DNA from: Myxosarcina sp. GI1 | GTDB taxonomy: Bacteria; Cyanobacteriota; Cyanobacteriia; Cyanobacteriales; Xenococcaceae | Length of the DNA: 64,000 nt | Direction of reading: 5' to 3' | Assembly: GCF_000756305.1 (NCBI RefSeq) | Contig: NZ_JRFE01000024.1 | Coordinates: forward strand, 415,897-479,896 | The notes under the pieces: generated by a model | Told to the model about the DNA's origin: nothing | Seen by the model: only the letters and a program-made list of their open reading frames with translations | Database searches by the model: none | Translations under genes and position numbers: made by a program | Shown here: positions 10,001-18,183 of the stretch, piece after piece | Layout of the letters: every line of letters starts with the position of its first letter | Numbering within the stretch: the first letter of the stretch is position 1

Positions 10001-11899
10001 AAAATCGATAAGGCGATCGCCTCTTGTCGGAGCTTCAGCAGTATTGTTGTAAGTAATGGTTTTTAAAACTTGTTGATAATTGTCAATACTGTCTTCGCCA
10101 GTAAGTGTTAGTGTAATCCTCCGAGATCCCTCAACTTCATACTTGGCAGTGATGTTGGTTCCAGAGGTATCGACAGCAAGTGACTCTTTATTGCCATCAA
10201 AAGCATTACTGAGAACTATTGTTGCTTGAGAAAAAGTGTCGGAGCTAGTAGAATTGCCTGTTGTAAGGTTGTCAACATCGACAACAAAGACAGGAGTACC
10301 AGTAAAAGTAGTAGTAAAATCGATACCCGCTGCATCCCCGTTGAGGTCGAGTTCTGGAGCAGCGTTGCCAAATACTACATAGCTTTCTCCCGCACCATCA
10401 TTTTCATTGGGGTCGGCATTAGGCGCACCAATAATCAAATCATCAATACCATCTTGGTTAATATCTCCTGCACTACTTACAGAATTACCAGTGCGATCGC
10501 CTCCATTTATTCCTTCAAGCACCGCAATATTATCGACCGCAATATTATTGAAATTACTTCCTATACTTAAAAAATTGATGTCATCGACTTCTTCTCCCCC
10601 AAACACTACATAACTTTCTCCTATCCCTCCTATCAAATAGTTACTAGAATTGGGAACACCGATAACAATATCATCAAAGCCATCACCATTAACATCGCCT
10701 GCGTTGCTGACAGAACTTCCAAATTTGTAGTCATTAGACTCAGGTGAAATAACCAAGCTGTTGACGTTATTTCGAGAATATACGTCGATAACTCCATCAC
10801 TACCAAGTCCTTCATCGCCAAAAATCACATAGCTCTTTCCATCTCCACTAAATTCAGCACCTGGTGCGCCGATGATTAGATCGTCAATATCGTCACCGTT
10901 AAAGTCTCCCGCACTGCTGACCCTGAAACCTGACTTCTGGAAGTCGGGAATACCATCAATTACAAAACCGTCAGTTCCATTAAGTGCATTTAGATCGATA
11001 GTGCCACTATTACCAAGACCATTGCTACCAAATATCACATAGCTGTTCCCCGTGACATTGTTTCCAGGAGTAGTGCCAGTCGCGCCGATAATCAGATCGT
11101 CGATACCGTCGCCGTTAACATCACCTGCACTACTGACAGAACGACCAGAGTAATCATATTCAGTGGTGCCGTCGATCGCAAAGCCGTCACTACCATCAAG
11201 TGAATCTAACTCAATAACGTTACCATTGCCGAGAGCTTCGCGATCGCCAAATATTACATAGCTCTTTCCAGCTAGCTCGAACTCCCCAGCGTTAGCATCG
11301 GGTGCGCCAATGATAATGTCGTTAATTCCATCATTATTGACATCGCCAGCACTGCTGACGGAAAATCTCAAGTCGTCCCCTATTGCCACACCATCAATTA
11401 CCAAGCCCTTGCTACCATCGAGAGAACTTAGTTCGATACTGCCATCGCTACCAACCTCTGTTCCCCCAAACACTACATAGCTTTTGTTTGCTTCGGAATC
11501 GGGAGTATTCAAATTGGGTGCACCAATAATGATGTCATCAAAGCCATCGCTATTGATATCTCCTGCATTGCTGACAGAGAAACCAAAACCATCGCCTACT
11601 TCAACACCATCGATGACGAACCCGTTACTACCGTCGAGTGAATTTAAATCTAAGCCGTTATCTTCATCAATTTTGCTGCCACCAAATATTACATAGCTTT
11701 TTCCTTTACCGAAGTAGTAATTAAAAGGATAATCTTCGTATATTTTCTCAGGCGCACCGATAATGATGTCTGCTAAACCGTCCCCATTTACATCTCCCCC
11801 ATTACTGACAGAATATCCCAGCCGATCGCTCGTCTGAGTACCGTTAATTACAAAACCATTGCTACCATTAATGTCATCTAAACTAAAGAGATTTGCCAT
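7079..11899 (-). CDS. Giant FG-GAP beta-propeller protein with RTX C-terminus (two propellers)
   Basis: A 1606-residue acidic protein. I count 14 FG-GAP/integrin-alpha repeats of the form SVSxAGDVNGDGxDDLIIGAP, in two blocks of seven. Each block is followed by a region with SLTGEDNIDNYRQVLETVTYNNTA-like sequence that resembles a cadherin-like fold (from about residues 515 and 1190). Seven such repeats make one seven-bladed propeller; the DxNxDGxxD loops bind Ca2+. The C-terminus (about 1483-1535) has RTX nonapeptides (GGxGNDxL) and a final uncharged tail, as in type I secreted proteins; there is no N-terminal signal peptide. Adhesion or surface display is inferred. The shorter paralog at 12216-14621 lies directly upstream on the same strand. 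Block two resembles the paralog more than block one does. Confidence 0.9.
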   Translation of the reverse strand: MANLFSLDDINGSNGFVINGTQTSDRLGYSVSNGGDVNGDGLADIIIGAPEKIYEDYPFNYYFGKGKSYVIFGGSKIDEDNGLDLNSLDGSNGFVIDGVEVGDGFGFSVSNAGDINSDGFDDIIIGAPNLNTPDSEANKSYVVFGGTEVGSDGSIELSSLDGSKGLVIDGVAIGDDLRFSVSSAGDVNNDGINDIIIGAPDANAGEFELAGKSYVIFGDREALGNGNVIELDSLDGSDGFAIDGTTEYDYSGRSVSSAGDVNGDGIDDLIIGATGTTPGNNVTGNSYVIFGSNGLGNSGTIDLNALNGTDGFVIDGIPDFQKSGFRVSSAGDFNGDDIDDLIIGAPGAEFSGDGKSYVIFGDEGLGSDGVIDVYSRNNVNSLVISPESNDYKFGSSVSNAGDVNGDGFDDIVIGVPNSSNYLIGGIGESYVVFGGEEVDDINFLSIGSNFNNIAVDNIAVLEGINGGDRTGNSVSSAGDINQDGIDDLIIGAPNADPNENDGAGESYVVFGNAAPELDLNGDAAGIDFTTTFTGTPVFVVDVDNLTTGNSTSSDTFSQATIVLSNAFDGNKESLAVDTSGTNITAKYEVEGSRRITLTLTGEDSIDNYQQVLKTITYNNTAEAPTRGDRLIDFSVDEGAVFNSTSKIATTRIAIDTIFSENQNVFNLENVNGSNGFVISGIAEGDRFGYSVSNAGDVNNDGIADLIIGAPNANPAGESYVVFGGKGIGSDGSIDLSSFDGSKGFVINGNDSDRAGFSVSNAGDVNGDGIDDLIIGAPGTENYSNDTGGGKSYVLFGRVKLGSDGNVELNSLDGSNGFVIKGIEAGDRAGYSVSNAGDVNGDGFDDLIIGAPNAAGTETDYRNNGESYVVFGGSEVGIDGSLELSSLNGTNGFTLKGINDEKDLFSRNDRFGYAVNGGGDINGDSFDDIIISAPDSVDDYSYGGYGETYVIFGDKGVGSNGSIDLNSLDGSNGFVVDDNSYERYFGASVSVDGDINGDGFDEIIINVAYAEIGRGGYLVASGTGNVVFGSNDIGASGSIDLNALDGSNGFTLESDEEGDNLGRSVSSAGDVNGDGFEDLIIGAPDAGRYYYSPYSGYTLQGSYAGPGASFIVFGDSEVGSDGKLAVDALDGKKSIILAGSDIGDETGFSVSGAGDINDDGIDDIIISAPAAGNLISGNSRTFSDRRGESYIIFGNAAPQLDLNGIDTGIDSLATFTDSPVSVLDGNNLTLTDSNSNALSEATVVITNPFNKGNELLSADTTGTKISADYNLATGTLSLTGEDNIDNYRQVLETVTYNNTAETLDTRNRTLEFTLDDGAAFNNTSAVATTTIDFSTAVSGSGGQKTFTVNTGDGRVIISDFGGVGTGINPPARVIDEVDTLKFVGSQLTADNLILTQNQKDLELTFKGVGDTTVILSDFNLEQLDNLPSGIGNILFDGQQKIKDSFDVFNAEQIRSRVFNFNTATFLNDLDNTIQGFNNSNDVINGQKGNDVLLGRSGNDVLRGNGGDDLLLDGGAGKDLLDGGIGNDGLFGGTGADEFVLRKGKGTDTIFDFQVGKDSIVLADGLKFEELAITSDRGQTEISLKDTDKILATLIGVNADNLTMTDFS

Positions 11900-12215
11900 A
11901 ATAATTTAGCTTTAGCAAATTTGCCTAAATTAACCAGTTCTATTTGACGGATTTTTACAGGCAAATCATAGCTCTAACTATCTAGCTTGTGCTTGAGTTG
12001 TAGTTAAATTTAATAATTGTTGCTATTCCTAAGATTTACGAGATTGAATGCTGATGCTATAGTTGTAATATTTTACTGAGCGCGATCGCCAATACACAAG
12101 CTAAATAATTACTACATTGACTATACATATAATTTGAGTTCATACAAAACTCAAAAAAGCAGACAATTTAAATCAAAACTTTCAAGATTTAGTGGTATTT
12201 TTGCCTTAAATGCTA
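11900..12215. other. Spacer between the two FG-GAP/RTX genes
   Basis: This 316-base AT-rich spacer contains no credible gene. The part next to the 11899 start has a short stretch (CAAATCATAGCTCTAACT, about 11963-11980) that resembles one upstream of the paralog (AATCAAATCATAACTTAAACT, about 14680-14700 on this strand). The promoter region was probably duplicated together with the gene. Confidence 0.35.
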
Positions 12216-14621
12216 CTAAAATAATTTTGTAGTACTAGAGCTATCGCTTGTAATATCAGCAGCACGTATTCCCATCAAAGAAGCTAGCGGTTCATCGGTA
12301 TCAATAATGCTAATTACAGTATCGCCATTACTCGTACCAATTTGAAGTTGTTTAAACTTCAAACCATCGCCTAGTACTAAGGAATCTTTGCCAACTTGAA
12401 AATCAAAAATTGTATCGGTTCCTTCGCCTTTTCTCAGCACAAATTCATCGGCATCAGTACCCCCAATCAAACTATCATCGCCTATTCCTCCGTCGAGCAT
12501 ATCTTTACCCCTACCACCATCAAGCAAGTCATCGCCACCATTACCCCGCAAGACATCATTTCCCGAACGTCCGAGTAAGGTATCTTTTCCATCTCGACCG
12601 TCGATCGCATCGTTGGAGTTATTAAGAGTAGTATCGAAGGTAATAGTCGTGGTAGCGACAGCACTAGTATTATTAAAAGCCGCACCATCATCGAGAGTAA
12701 TTTCAACAGTGCGATTACTAGTATCTAGTGCTTTAGCAGTGTTGTTATAGGTAAGGGTGTCTAAGACTTGAAGATAGTTAGCGATGCTGTCTTCACCAGT
12801 AAGTGAAAGGGTATCAGTAACGGCATCGTATTCGGCAGTAATGTCGGTGTCAGAAGTGTCGGCAGCAAGAAATTCATTCTTGCTATTGAGAGGATTAGTG
12901 AGAACGACTGTAGCTTGAGAGAGAGTATTGGAATTAGAGTCAGTTATAAGAAGGTTGGTAGAATCTATTAAAAGAACTGGATTATTTGTAAAGGTAATAG
13001 TAAAGTCAATCCCTGCTTCTTCTCCATTAAGATCGAGTTGGGGAGCGTCGTTACCAAAGACAACATAAGTTTCTCCTGCCAGATCGACTCCATTAGGATC
13101 GGCAAAAGGTGCATCGATAATTAGGTCGTCGATGCCATCGTTATTAATATCTCCCGCCTCCTTTACTGAAAAACCTGAGAAATCGGCATTGTTAATACCT
13201 TCTAAAGCTACACCGTTGTTGCCGTCAAGGTCGTCTACTGAGATTGTGCCGCCATTACCAATCTGACTATTGCCAAAAATTATAAAGCTCGCGCCAGCAC
13301 CAGGACGAGGATAATTATATGTATATCCATATTCGTTGGTATAGTAATAGCCGCCAGCACGAGGTGCGCCAATAATCAAATCGTCAAAGCCATCGCCGTT
13401 GACATCTCCTGCGTTGCTTACCGATTGACCTAAAAGATCCCCCTCTTCGCTGCTTTCTAAGATAAAACCGTCACTACCATTGAGCGCGTTAGGATTTATC
13501 TTGCCGTTTTCCCCTGCTTCGTTGTCGCCGAAGATTACATATCCCAATCCTTTGGCACTCAGGTATGCTCCTCTTTGAAGTATATTATAAGCCGCACCGA
13601 TAACTATGTCGTCGAAACCATCGCCGTTGACATCTCCCGCATCACTAACAGAAACTCCCAAGAAAAGATCGGAAGTATCGTCTATCAAAAAACCGTTGCC
13701 GCTTTCAAGTGAGCCTAAATCGACACTGCCACTACTACCAACTTCACTGTCACCAAAAATCACATAAGTTTCGCCGTAACCACCCGATCTGTTGTAGGCA
13801 TCAAAAGAACCTGGTGCGCCGATAACTATGTCGTCGAAACCATCGCCGTTAAGATCTCTGGCACTACTAACAGAGGCTCCAAAGCGATCGCCCTCATAAC
13901 TAAACTGGTTACTGCCATCGATGCCTTTGATTATAAAACCGTTGTTGCCATCGAGGGAACTAAGTTCGATCTTGCCATCATTGCTAATTTGGCTGCCACC
14001 AAATACTACATAACTCTCGCCATTTTTTTCATAATTATAAGGAGCGTCGGAGGGTATACCTGCCGCTCCAGGCGCGCCAATAATCAAATCGCCAAAGCCA
14101 TCGCTGTTAACATCTCCCGCACCGCTAACGGAGCTACCAGAGTAATCTCCACTATTAATACCTTCGACTACAAAGCCATTGCTACCGTCGAGGGAGCTTA
14201 ATTCAAAACTGCCGTTTGTGCCTACATTGCTGCCACCAAAGATTACATAGCTTTTTCCACCTTCTGCACTTGGCGCGCCAATAATCAGATCGTCAATTCC
14301 ATCGCCATTAACGTCTCCCGCATTGCTAACAGAAGCTCCAAAGCGATCGCCTTCTTCTATGCTATTAATTACAAAACCATTGCTACCATCAAGCGCACTC
14401 GGTTCAAAACTACCGTTATTACCAATTTTGCGATCGCCGAAGACTACATAGCTTTTGCTGGCTGTATCGTCAAAAAACGCGCTAACGATAAAGTCATCAA
14501 TACCGTCATCATTAATATCTCCTGCATTGCTAGCAGTACTCACACTGTAATCTTCGGTGCCTTTAATTACAAAGCCGTTGCTGCCGTCGATCGCGCCGAG
14601 ATTAAACAGAGAATTTGCCAT
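12216..14621 (-). CDS. FG-GAP beta-propeller protein with RTX C-terminus (one propeller)
   Basis: An 801-residue paralog of the neighbouring 1606-residue protein. It has seven FG-GAP repeats (about residues 15-480; the first is degenerate), which is one seven-bladed propeller. One cadherin-like region follows (about 490-655), then RTX repeats (about 670-725, such as GRSGNDVLRGNGGDDLLDGG) and a Ca-dependent C-terminal domain. It is collinear with the second half of the larger gene, including the unusual Tyr-rich insertion in the sixth blade (GGYYYTNEYGY here, GRYYYSPYSGY there). There is no N-terminal signal, so type I secretion by the C-terminus is likely but no secretion genes are nearby. 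It starts with MANSLFNLGAIDGSNGF, matching MANLFSLDDINGSNGF of the paralog, which supports both starts. Confidence 0.9.
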   Translation of the reverse strand: MANSLFNLGAIDGSNGFVIKGTEDYSVSTASNAGDINDDGIDDFIVSAFFDDTASKSYVVFGDRKIGNNGSFEPSALDGSNGFVINSIEEGDRFGASVSNAGDVNGDGIDDLIIGAPSAEGGKSYVIFGGSNVGTNGSFELSSLDGSNGFVVEGINSGDYSGSSVSGAGDVNSDGFGDLIIGAPGAAGIPSDAPYNYEKNGESYVVFGGSQISNDGKIELSSLDGNNGFIIKGIDGSNQFSYEGDRFGASVSSARDLNGDGFDDIVIGAPGSFDAYNRSGGYGETYVIFGDSEVGSSGSVDLGSLESGNGFLIDDTSDLFLGVSVSDAGDVNGDGFDDIVIGAAYNILQRGAYLSAKGLGYVIFGDNEAGENGKINPNALNGSDGFILESSEEGDLLGQSVSNAGDVNGDGFDDLIIGAPRAGGYYYTNEYGYTYNYPRPGAGASFIIFGNSQIGNGGTISVDDLDGNNGVALEGINNADFSGFSVKEAGDINNDGIDDLIIDAPFADPNGVDLAGETYVVFGNDAPQLDLNGEEAGIDFTITFTNNPVLLIDSTNLLITDSNSNTLSQATVVLTNPLNSKNEFLAADTSDTDITAEYDAVTDTLSLTGEDSIANYLQVLDTLTYNNTAKALDTSNRTVEITLDDGAAFNNTSAVATTTITFDTTLNNSNDAIDGRDGKDTLLGRSGNDVLRGNGGDDLLDGGRGKDMLDGGIGDDSLIGGTDADEFVLRKGEGTDTIFDFQVGKDSLVLGDGLKFKQLQIGTSNGDTVISIIDTDEPLASLMGIRAADITSDSSSTTKLF

Positions 14622-14755
14622 GATAGTTCTGCCTTCTCTAACCAGCTTTATTTAATTGGTTTAATTATTTGATTTTTATAATCAAATCATAACTTAAACT
14701 GCTTCTGTAAAGTTGGAAACAGTTTTTATAGCTTAACAATGACTTTTTTTAAAAA

Positions 14756-15541
14756 TTAACTAGAGGCACTAGTATAAAAACGCAACGCAAATCGCCAAAA
14801 TAAAATAGAAAAAATAAATAGAGCCACAGCTAGAAAACCCGCACCTAAAACTAAAGTAAACTCTGTGCGATTTAACATCACCTGTGCGGGTACGGTGGTT
14901 AAAAAAGCAACGGGAACGACAAAAGTAAAAAAGAAACGATAGACGGCAGGATAAGCCACCATCGGATATCTGCCTGCTTCTAGCAAGCCTCTCAAAACTT
15001 CGGTAACGTTGTAAATTTTAACAAACCAAATACTCGTCGCACCGAGAATAAACCAGAGACTATATAAAATAATAAATCCCAAACCAAGAGGAATAATACT
15101 GGCAAAATAATTAGATACACTAAAACCCAACTGCGAACCTGCATAGACAATTAAAACAACCCCGAAAAACAAATCTGGTAAACCCCAGGGTGAAACAACT
15201 CTAGTAGATAGCCAAAACTGGCTGCTAATGGGTTTGAGTAAGACAAAATCTAAAGTTCCTTGTTCTACCTGTTGCACGATGCGATTGAGGTTGGGAACCA
15301 GAAAAGTTGCAGAAAAACCCTGCAACAGGGTAAAAACACCTAAAACAATAGTAGCTTCTTGCCAACTCCAGCCTTCAAAGGTGTAGCCAGTGCGATAAAA
15401 CAAAAATAAGCCAAATAAACTGCCTGCTAAATTGGCAATGCTGGTAATAGTAGCAATTAAAAAATTAAGCCGATACTCTAATTCTGCCGCGATTGCAGTT
15501 GACCAAAATAATCTTAAAACTTTCAAGTAGCGAAATATCAT
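14756..15541 (-). CDS. ABC-2 type transporter permease
   Basis: A 261-residue membrane protein with about six hydrophobic helices. It belongs to the ABC-2 permease branch found in cyanobacteria (ABC2_membrane_6 type). The middle loop QQVEQGTLDFVLLKPISSQFW is typical of this family: a conserved Gly-(T/S)-LD-LLLKP pattern before a membrane helix. Such permeases usually pair with a second permease and an ATPase for lipid or drug export; neither is present in this window. The former LuxR-type gene lies 3' to the start codon side (15572-15709) and is broken, so upstream regulation may have been lost. The frame is intact. Confidence 0.85.
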   Translation of the reverse strand: MIFRYLKVLRLFWSTAIAAELEYRLNFLIATITSIANLAGSLFGLFLFYRTGYTFEGWSWQEATIVLGVFTLLQGFSATFLVPNLNRIVQQVEQGTLDFVLLKPISSQFWLSTRVVSPWGLPDLFFGVVLIVYAGSQLGFSVSNYFASIIPLGLGFIILYSLWFILGATSIWFVKIYNVTEVLRGLLEAGRYPMVAYPAVYRFFFTFVVPVAFLTTVPAQVMLNRTEFTLVLGAGFLAVALFIFSILFWRFALRFYTSASS

Positions 15542-15571
15542 TTACTCTTTACTATATTGATAGATAAATTA

Positions 15572-15709
15572 CTATTGAAGATCGCTAATTAATTTCTTTT
15601 CTCTGGCTAAAATTGCTGCCGAAGTGCGATCGCGTACCTCCAATTTCTGTAAGATAGCATGAACGTGAATCCTAACCGTACCGATGGTAATATGCAAATC
15701 TTTGGCAAT
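15572..15709 (-). pseudogene. LuxR/NarL-type HTH regulator, C-terminal stub
   Basis: Reading the minus strand gives 45 codons, IAKDLHITIGTVRIHVHAIL followed by QKLEVRDRTSAAILAREKKL and ISDLQ-stop. This is the second half of a LuxR-type helix-turn-helix domain (recognition helix GTVRIHVHAIL) of a NarL/FixJ response regulator. It breaks off exactly where the transposase remnant begins: the codon before IAKDL is TAA, contributed by the element end. The receiver domain and the first helix of the HTH are missing and do not occur elsewhere in the window. Confidence 0.85.
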
Positions 15710-15711
15710 TT

Positions 15712-16293
15712 AGCTTTACAGGACTTACGCAAAAACACTAAATATGGACTCAAGCGCAATTAAACTAACTTCATAAGTAAAGAGGGATGTTTGAGTTCTT
15801 GAGTTAGATACTTTGATAAACTGTTTTGTTTCAGTTGATAAACCGTACACTTAGTCAAATAAGCTAAATTTTTGAGATAATTCCAGACTAAAAATGCACC
15901 AGCAATATGATTTCTTTGAAGTCGAGCTTGACGGCATTGACGAGCGACCCACAGACGCTATCGCGTCAAAGTCTGCTTTGCAGACGCTTGGGCGTAAGCC
16001 CTGTTCGGCGTAAGACGCAAGGGAACGCGCTCGTCGTGACAAGATTGTATCCCAGTTAATTGTTTGAGTTCGCGATGGAACACTTCAATTTTCCAACGAT
16101 AAGAACAGTTGTTCCGAGCTTCCTCAAGTGAATCACAAGTTAGCTCATTAGTGGCAATATATTCCGTTCTATTGGTAGAAATAGTAACCCGAAATAGTTT
16201 TACTTTTTTTTCTGAAGGAAACTTTTTAAGTTTAATTAATTTGCCTTGTTGTTTGTCCTGCTGATTCCAACGGTTGAGTAATAGCTGTGGCTT
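15712..16293 (-). mobile_element. Truncated insertion sequence, IS4/IS701-like transposase fragment
   Basis: The minus strand encodes the C-terminal part of a DDE transposase. It includes NRWNQQDKQQGKLIKLKKFP, then SYRWKIEVFHRELKQLTGIQ (the catalytic Glu region, YREK-like) and CRQARLQRNHIAGAFLVWNY, ending at a TAA at 15760-15762. One terminus remains: ACAGGACTTACGCA near 15717-15730, a terminal sequence type common in cyanobacterial IS elements of these families. The other end and the N-terminal half are gone, with a stop at 16294. The reading frame is also interrupted by a palindromic insert at about 15938-16037. The element inserted into the LuxR-type gene, and later deletion removed half of both. 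It is dead. Confidence 0.85.
15938..16037. repeat. ~100-bp palindromic element inserted in the transposase fragment
   Basis: The ends are inverted repeats, GACGAGCG (15939-15946) and CGCTCGTC (16028-16035). Inner palindromes include GTCTGCTTTGCAGAC and GGGCGTAAGCCC. Removing about 98-100 bases restores the transposase reading GIQSC-QCRQARLQRN, so this is a secondary insertion rather than part of the IS. Confidence 0.7.
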
Positions 16294-16330
16294 CTAAACC
16301 TTCTATTCGTTCGCTATATGCCTCCAATAA

Positions 16331-17677
16331 TTAAAAGAAAGCAATAGCAATATACAAAGCTGCCACCGCAAGCTGTACGCCCATGACAGGAATACCGTAT
16401 CTAAGAAAGCGACTAAAAGAAATTCGACCGCCGTGTAATTCGGCTACACCTGCTGCCACGATATTGGAAGATGCCCCCATCAAAGTCCCGTTACCCCCTA
16501 AAGTCGCCCCAAACATCATGGCGTAAAACAAAGGCAAAACTTCAGGTGGCAATTGACCGTTAAATCCAGGAGCGAGTATTTCTACACCGACAAAACCCAC
16601 ATTGACCAAATACTGTTTGAGTAGAGGCACCATCGCTACCACTAGGGGAATATTCGGCACGACGCTAGACAACAAACCGACTACTACTAATAAGCATAAA
16701 GAGCCCAAGGCGATATTTTTACCGAGAATAACCGCTAATAGACCCGAAATACTGTTTAAGACTCCCGTTTTTTCAAGCCCGCCAATCAAAACAAAGGTAG
16801 ACATAAAAAAGACCAGAGTACTCCAGTCCACATCCTGCAAAATATGATTGACCGTATCAATTTTACTGCGGTCTGCTAGTAATAAAGCGATCGCTGCTCC
16901 CAACAAAGCTACCGCAGCAGGAGGAATGGGAGTGGGTAGAGATTCGCCAATCACAAAGAAAGTTAGCACTGCCGCCATTAGCAAGCCACCCAACAGTAAA
17001 ACTCTGGGGTGGTTAATCTTTGGCTGGGGTAAATTTTTGGTATCTGCCAGTTTTTTGTTCCAGATATTGCGGAAGAGAAAAGGTGCCAAAACTAATATTG
17101 CCCCGACGGCAACTGCACCTCCCAAACTCAAACGTACTAGGTAGTCATTAAAGCTCAAGTTCACCGCATCGCCAACAATAAAAGTAGCTGGGTCGCCAAC
17201 TAAAGTTAATAGCCCAGCACTATTTGCCACAAACACCATCAAAATCAGTAGGGGAACAAAATCAATACCTACTTCTTGAGCGATGGGAGGAATTAGGGGA
17301 GCGAGTAACATCACTGTAGTAGCATTGGGCAATACCGCACAAATGGGAGTGGTAATAGCAATAACACCTAAGACGAGTCGTTTACCTTCGCCTTTAGCTA
17401 ACATCACCATTTGCGTACCTAAGTAGGCGAAGATATTTGTTGGTTCAAAAGCTCGCACCATGACCATCACGCCAAAAAACAGCGCGAGAGTGGCGTAACT
17501 TTGACCGATGTAACCAATTGCTTGGTTGAGAGTCATGATGTGGGCAAACACTAACACCAACGCCCCCAAAAAAGCAGCAATAGTCAGATGCAGTCTCTCC
17601 GTAAGAATCGCGCCGATAACCGCAGCGAAGGTAGCTGCTGCGACGATGGCTGGTAAATTATTCACTGTAATTTCCAT
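16331..17677 (-). CDS. SLC13 / ArsB-NhaD superfamily ion transporter
   Basis: A 448-residue integral membrane protein with 10-12 predicted helices. It belongs to the ion-transporter superfamily that includes ArsB, NhaD, CitMHS and the P-protein. Two signature regions are visible: PNATTVMLLAPLIPPIA (about residues 117-133) and, in the second repeat, VVPNIPLVVAMVPLLKQ. GDPATFIVGDAVNLSF and GGNGTLMGASSNIVAAG correspond to the conserved substrate-cleft turns. The transported ion (arsenite, Na+, citrate or another anion) cannot be told from sequence. It follows, on the same strand, two small genes behind a c-di-AMP riboswitch. A candidate terminator at 17719-17750 lies between, so any riboswitch control would depend on read-through. 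Confidence 0.85.
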   Translation of the reverse strand: MEITVNNLPAIVAAATFAAVIGAILTERLHLTIAAFLGALVLVFAHIMTLNQAIGYIGQSYATLALFFGVMVMVRAFEPTNIFAYLGTQMVMLAKGEGKRLVLGVIAITTPICAVLPNATTVMLLAPLIPPIAQEVGIDFVPLLILMVFVANSAGLLTLVGDPATFIVGDAVNLSFNDYLVRLSLGGAVAVGAILVLAPFLFRNIWNKKLADTKNLPQPKINHPRVLLLGGLLMAAVLTFFVIGESLPTPIPPAAVALLGAAIALLLADRSKIDTVNHILQDVDWSTLVFFMSTFVLIGGLEKTGVLNSISGLLAVILGKNIALGSLCLLVVVGLLSSVVPNIPLVVAMVPLLKQYLVNVGFVGVEILAPGFNGQLPPEVLPLFYAMMFGATLGGNGTLMGASSNIVAAGVAELHGGRISFSRFLRYGIPVMGVQLAVAALYIAIAFF

Positions 17678-17718
17678 AGTTGATAAAGTAAGGATAAAAT
17701 TTTAATGAATATTTGCCT

Positions 17719-17750
17719 AAAAAAAGGCAGTTAGCTGTAATTACTAACTG
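17719..17750 (-). terminator. Candidate intrinsic terminator after the small riboswitch-linked genes
   Basis: On the minus strand the arms CAGTTAG and CTAACTG form a 7-bp stem with a 9-base loop, followed by CC and a run of seven T. It lies about 60 bases after the stop at 17812 and about 40 bases before the transporter start at 17677. Confidence 0.65.
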
Positions 17751-17811
17751 TCATAAAGGGTGTAGGGTTTGTCTAACCACTCAATAATCGGTAATATTAA
17801 CTGGCAACGCT

Positions 17812-18078
17812 TTAAATATGTAATGATTTAATTGCTAACTTTGATGAACTTGTTGAATCGGGCAAGGAGTAAACAAGTATTTTATCCTCGTGCCAAATTT
17901 CCCAGCGACAAAATAAATCTTCTGCTATTGGTTCGAGCGATTCGTGGGAGGGCAATTCAACTTTCACAGTGGTTAAATAATAACCATCGCTAATTTGGCG
18001 ATATCCATAGCCGATAACTTTCCCTTTAATACCCGTAGTTTTATGACGTACTCGGTCGCCAATATTAAGCTGCAACAT
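17812..18078 (-). CDS. Small SH3/KOW-like protein, paralog of the 18184-18411 product
   Basis: An 88-residue protein of unknown function. The N-terminal 50 residues (IGDRVRHKTTGIKGKVIGYG, then YYLTTVKVEL) have the spacing of a small SH3-like or KOW-like beta-barrel: short strands separated by Gly and basic residues. The neighbour at 18184-18411 matches it, with IG-VxHKxT, GYGxR and YxLxxVKV in the same order, so the two arose by tandem duplication. A second shared block is (I)AEDLFCRWEIW here and IEDAFGKWHFV there. Both sit downstream of a c-di-AMP riboswitch on the same strand. No known function is claimed; nucleic-acid or protein binding is inferred from the fold type only. Confidence 0.75.
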   Translation of the reverse strand: MLQLNIGDRVRHKTTGIKGKVIGYGYRQISDGYYLTTVKVELPSHESLEPIAEDLFCRWEIWHEDKILVYSLPDSTSSSKLAIKSLHI

Positions 18079-18126
18079 TTACTTCAATCTCCTTTCTATC
18101 TGAACTTAAATTTATGCTTATTACTA

Positions 18127-18164
18127 AGAGCGATTGGGCTAGCGCCTAGCCTTCGGATTGCTCT
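18127..18164. repeat. Small palindromic element between the paired small genes
   Basis: A 38-base element with outer arms AGAGCGAT and ATTGCTCT and a near-perfect inner palindrome GGCTAG-CGC-CTAGCC. It lies in the spacer between the two paralogous genes and could fold in their shared transcript. It resembles REP-type palindromes seen in other cyanobacteria. Confidence 0.55.
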
Positions 18165-18183
18165 AAACAAGAAAACCATTGAT

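Noticed and set aside
7244..11696. Open frames on the plus strand opposite the FG-GAP genes
   Set aside because: They are read through the complementary strand of the repeated Asp/Gly-rich codons and give repetitive Ser/Pro/Ile protein with no start signal. They are shadows of the minus-strand genes.
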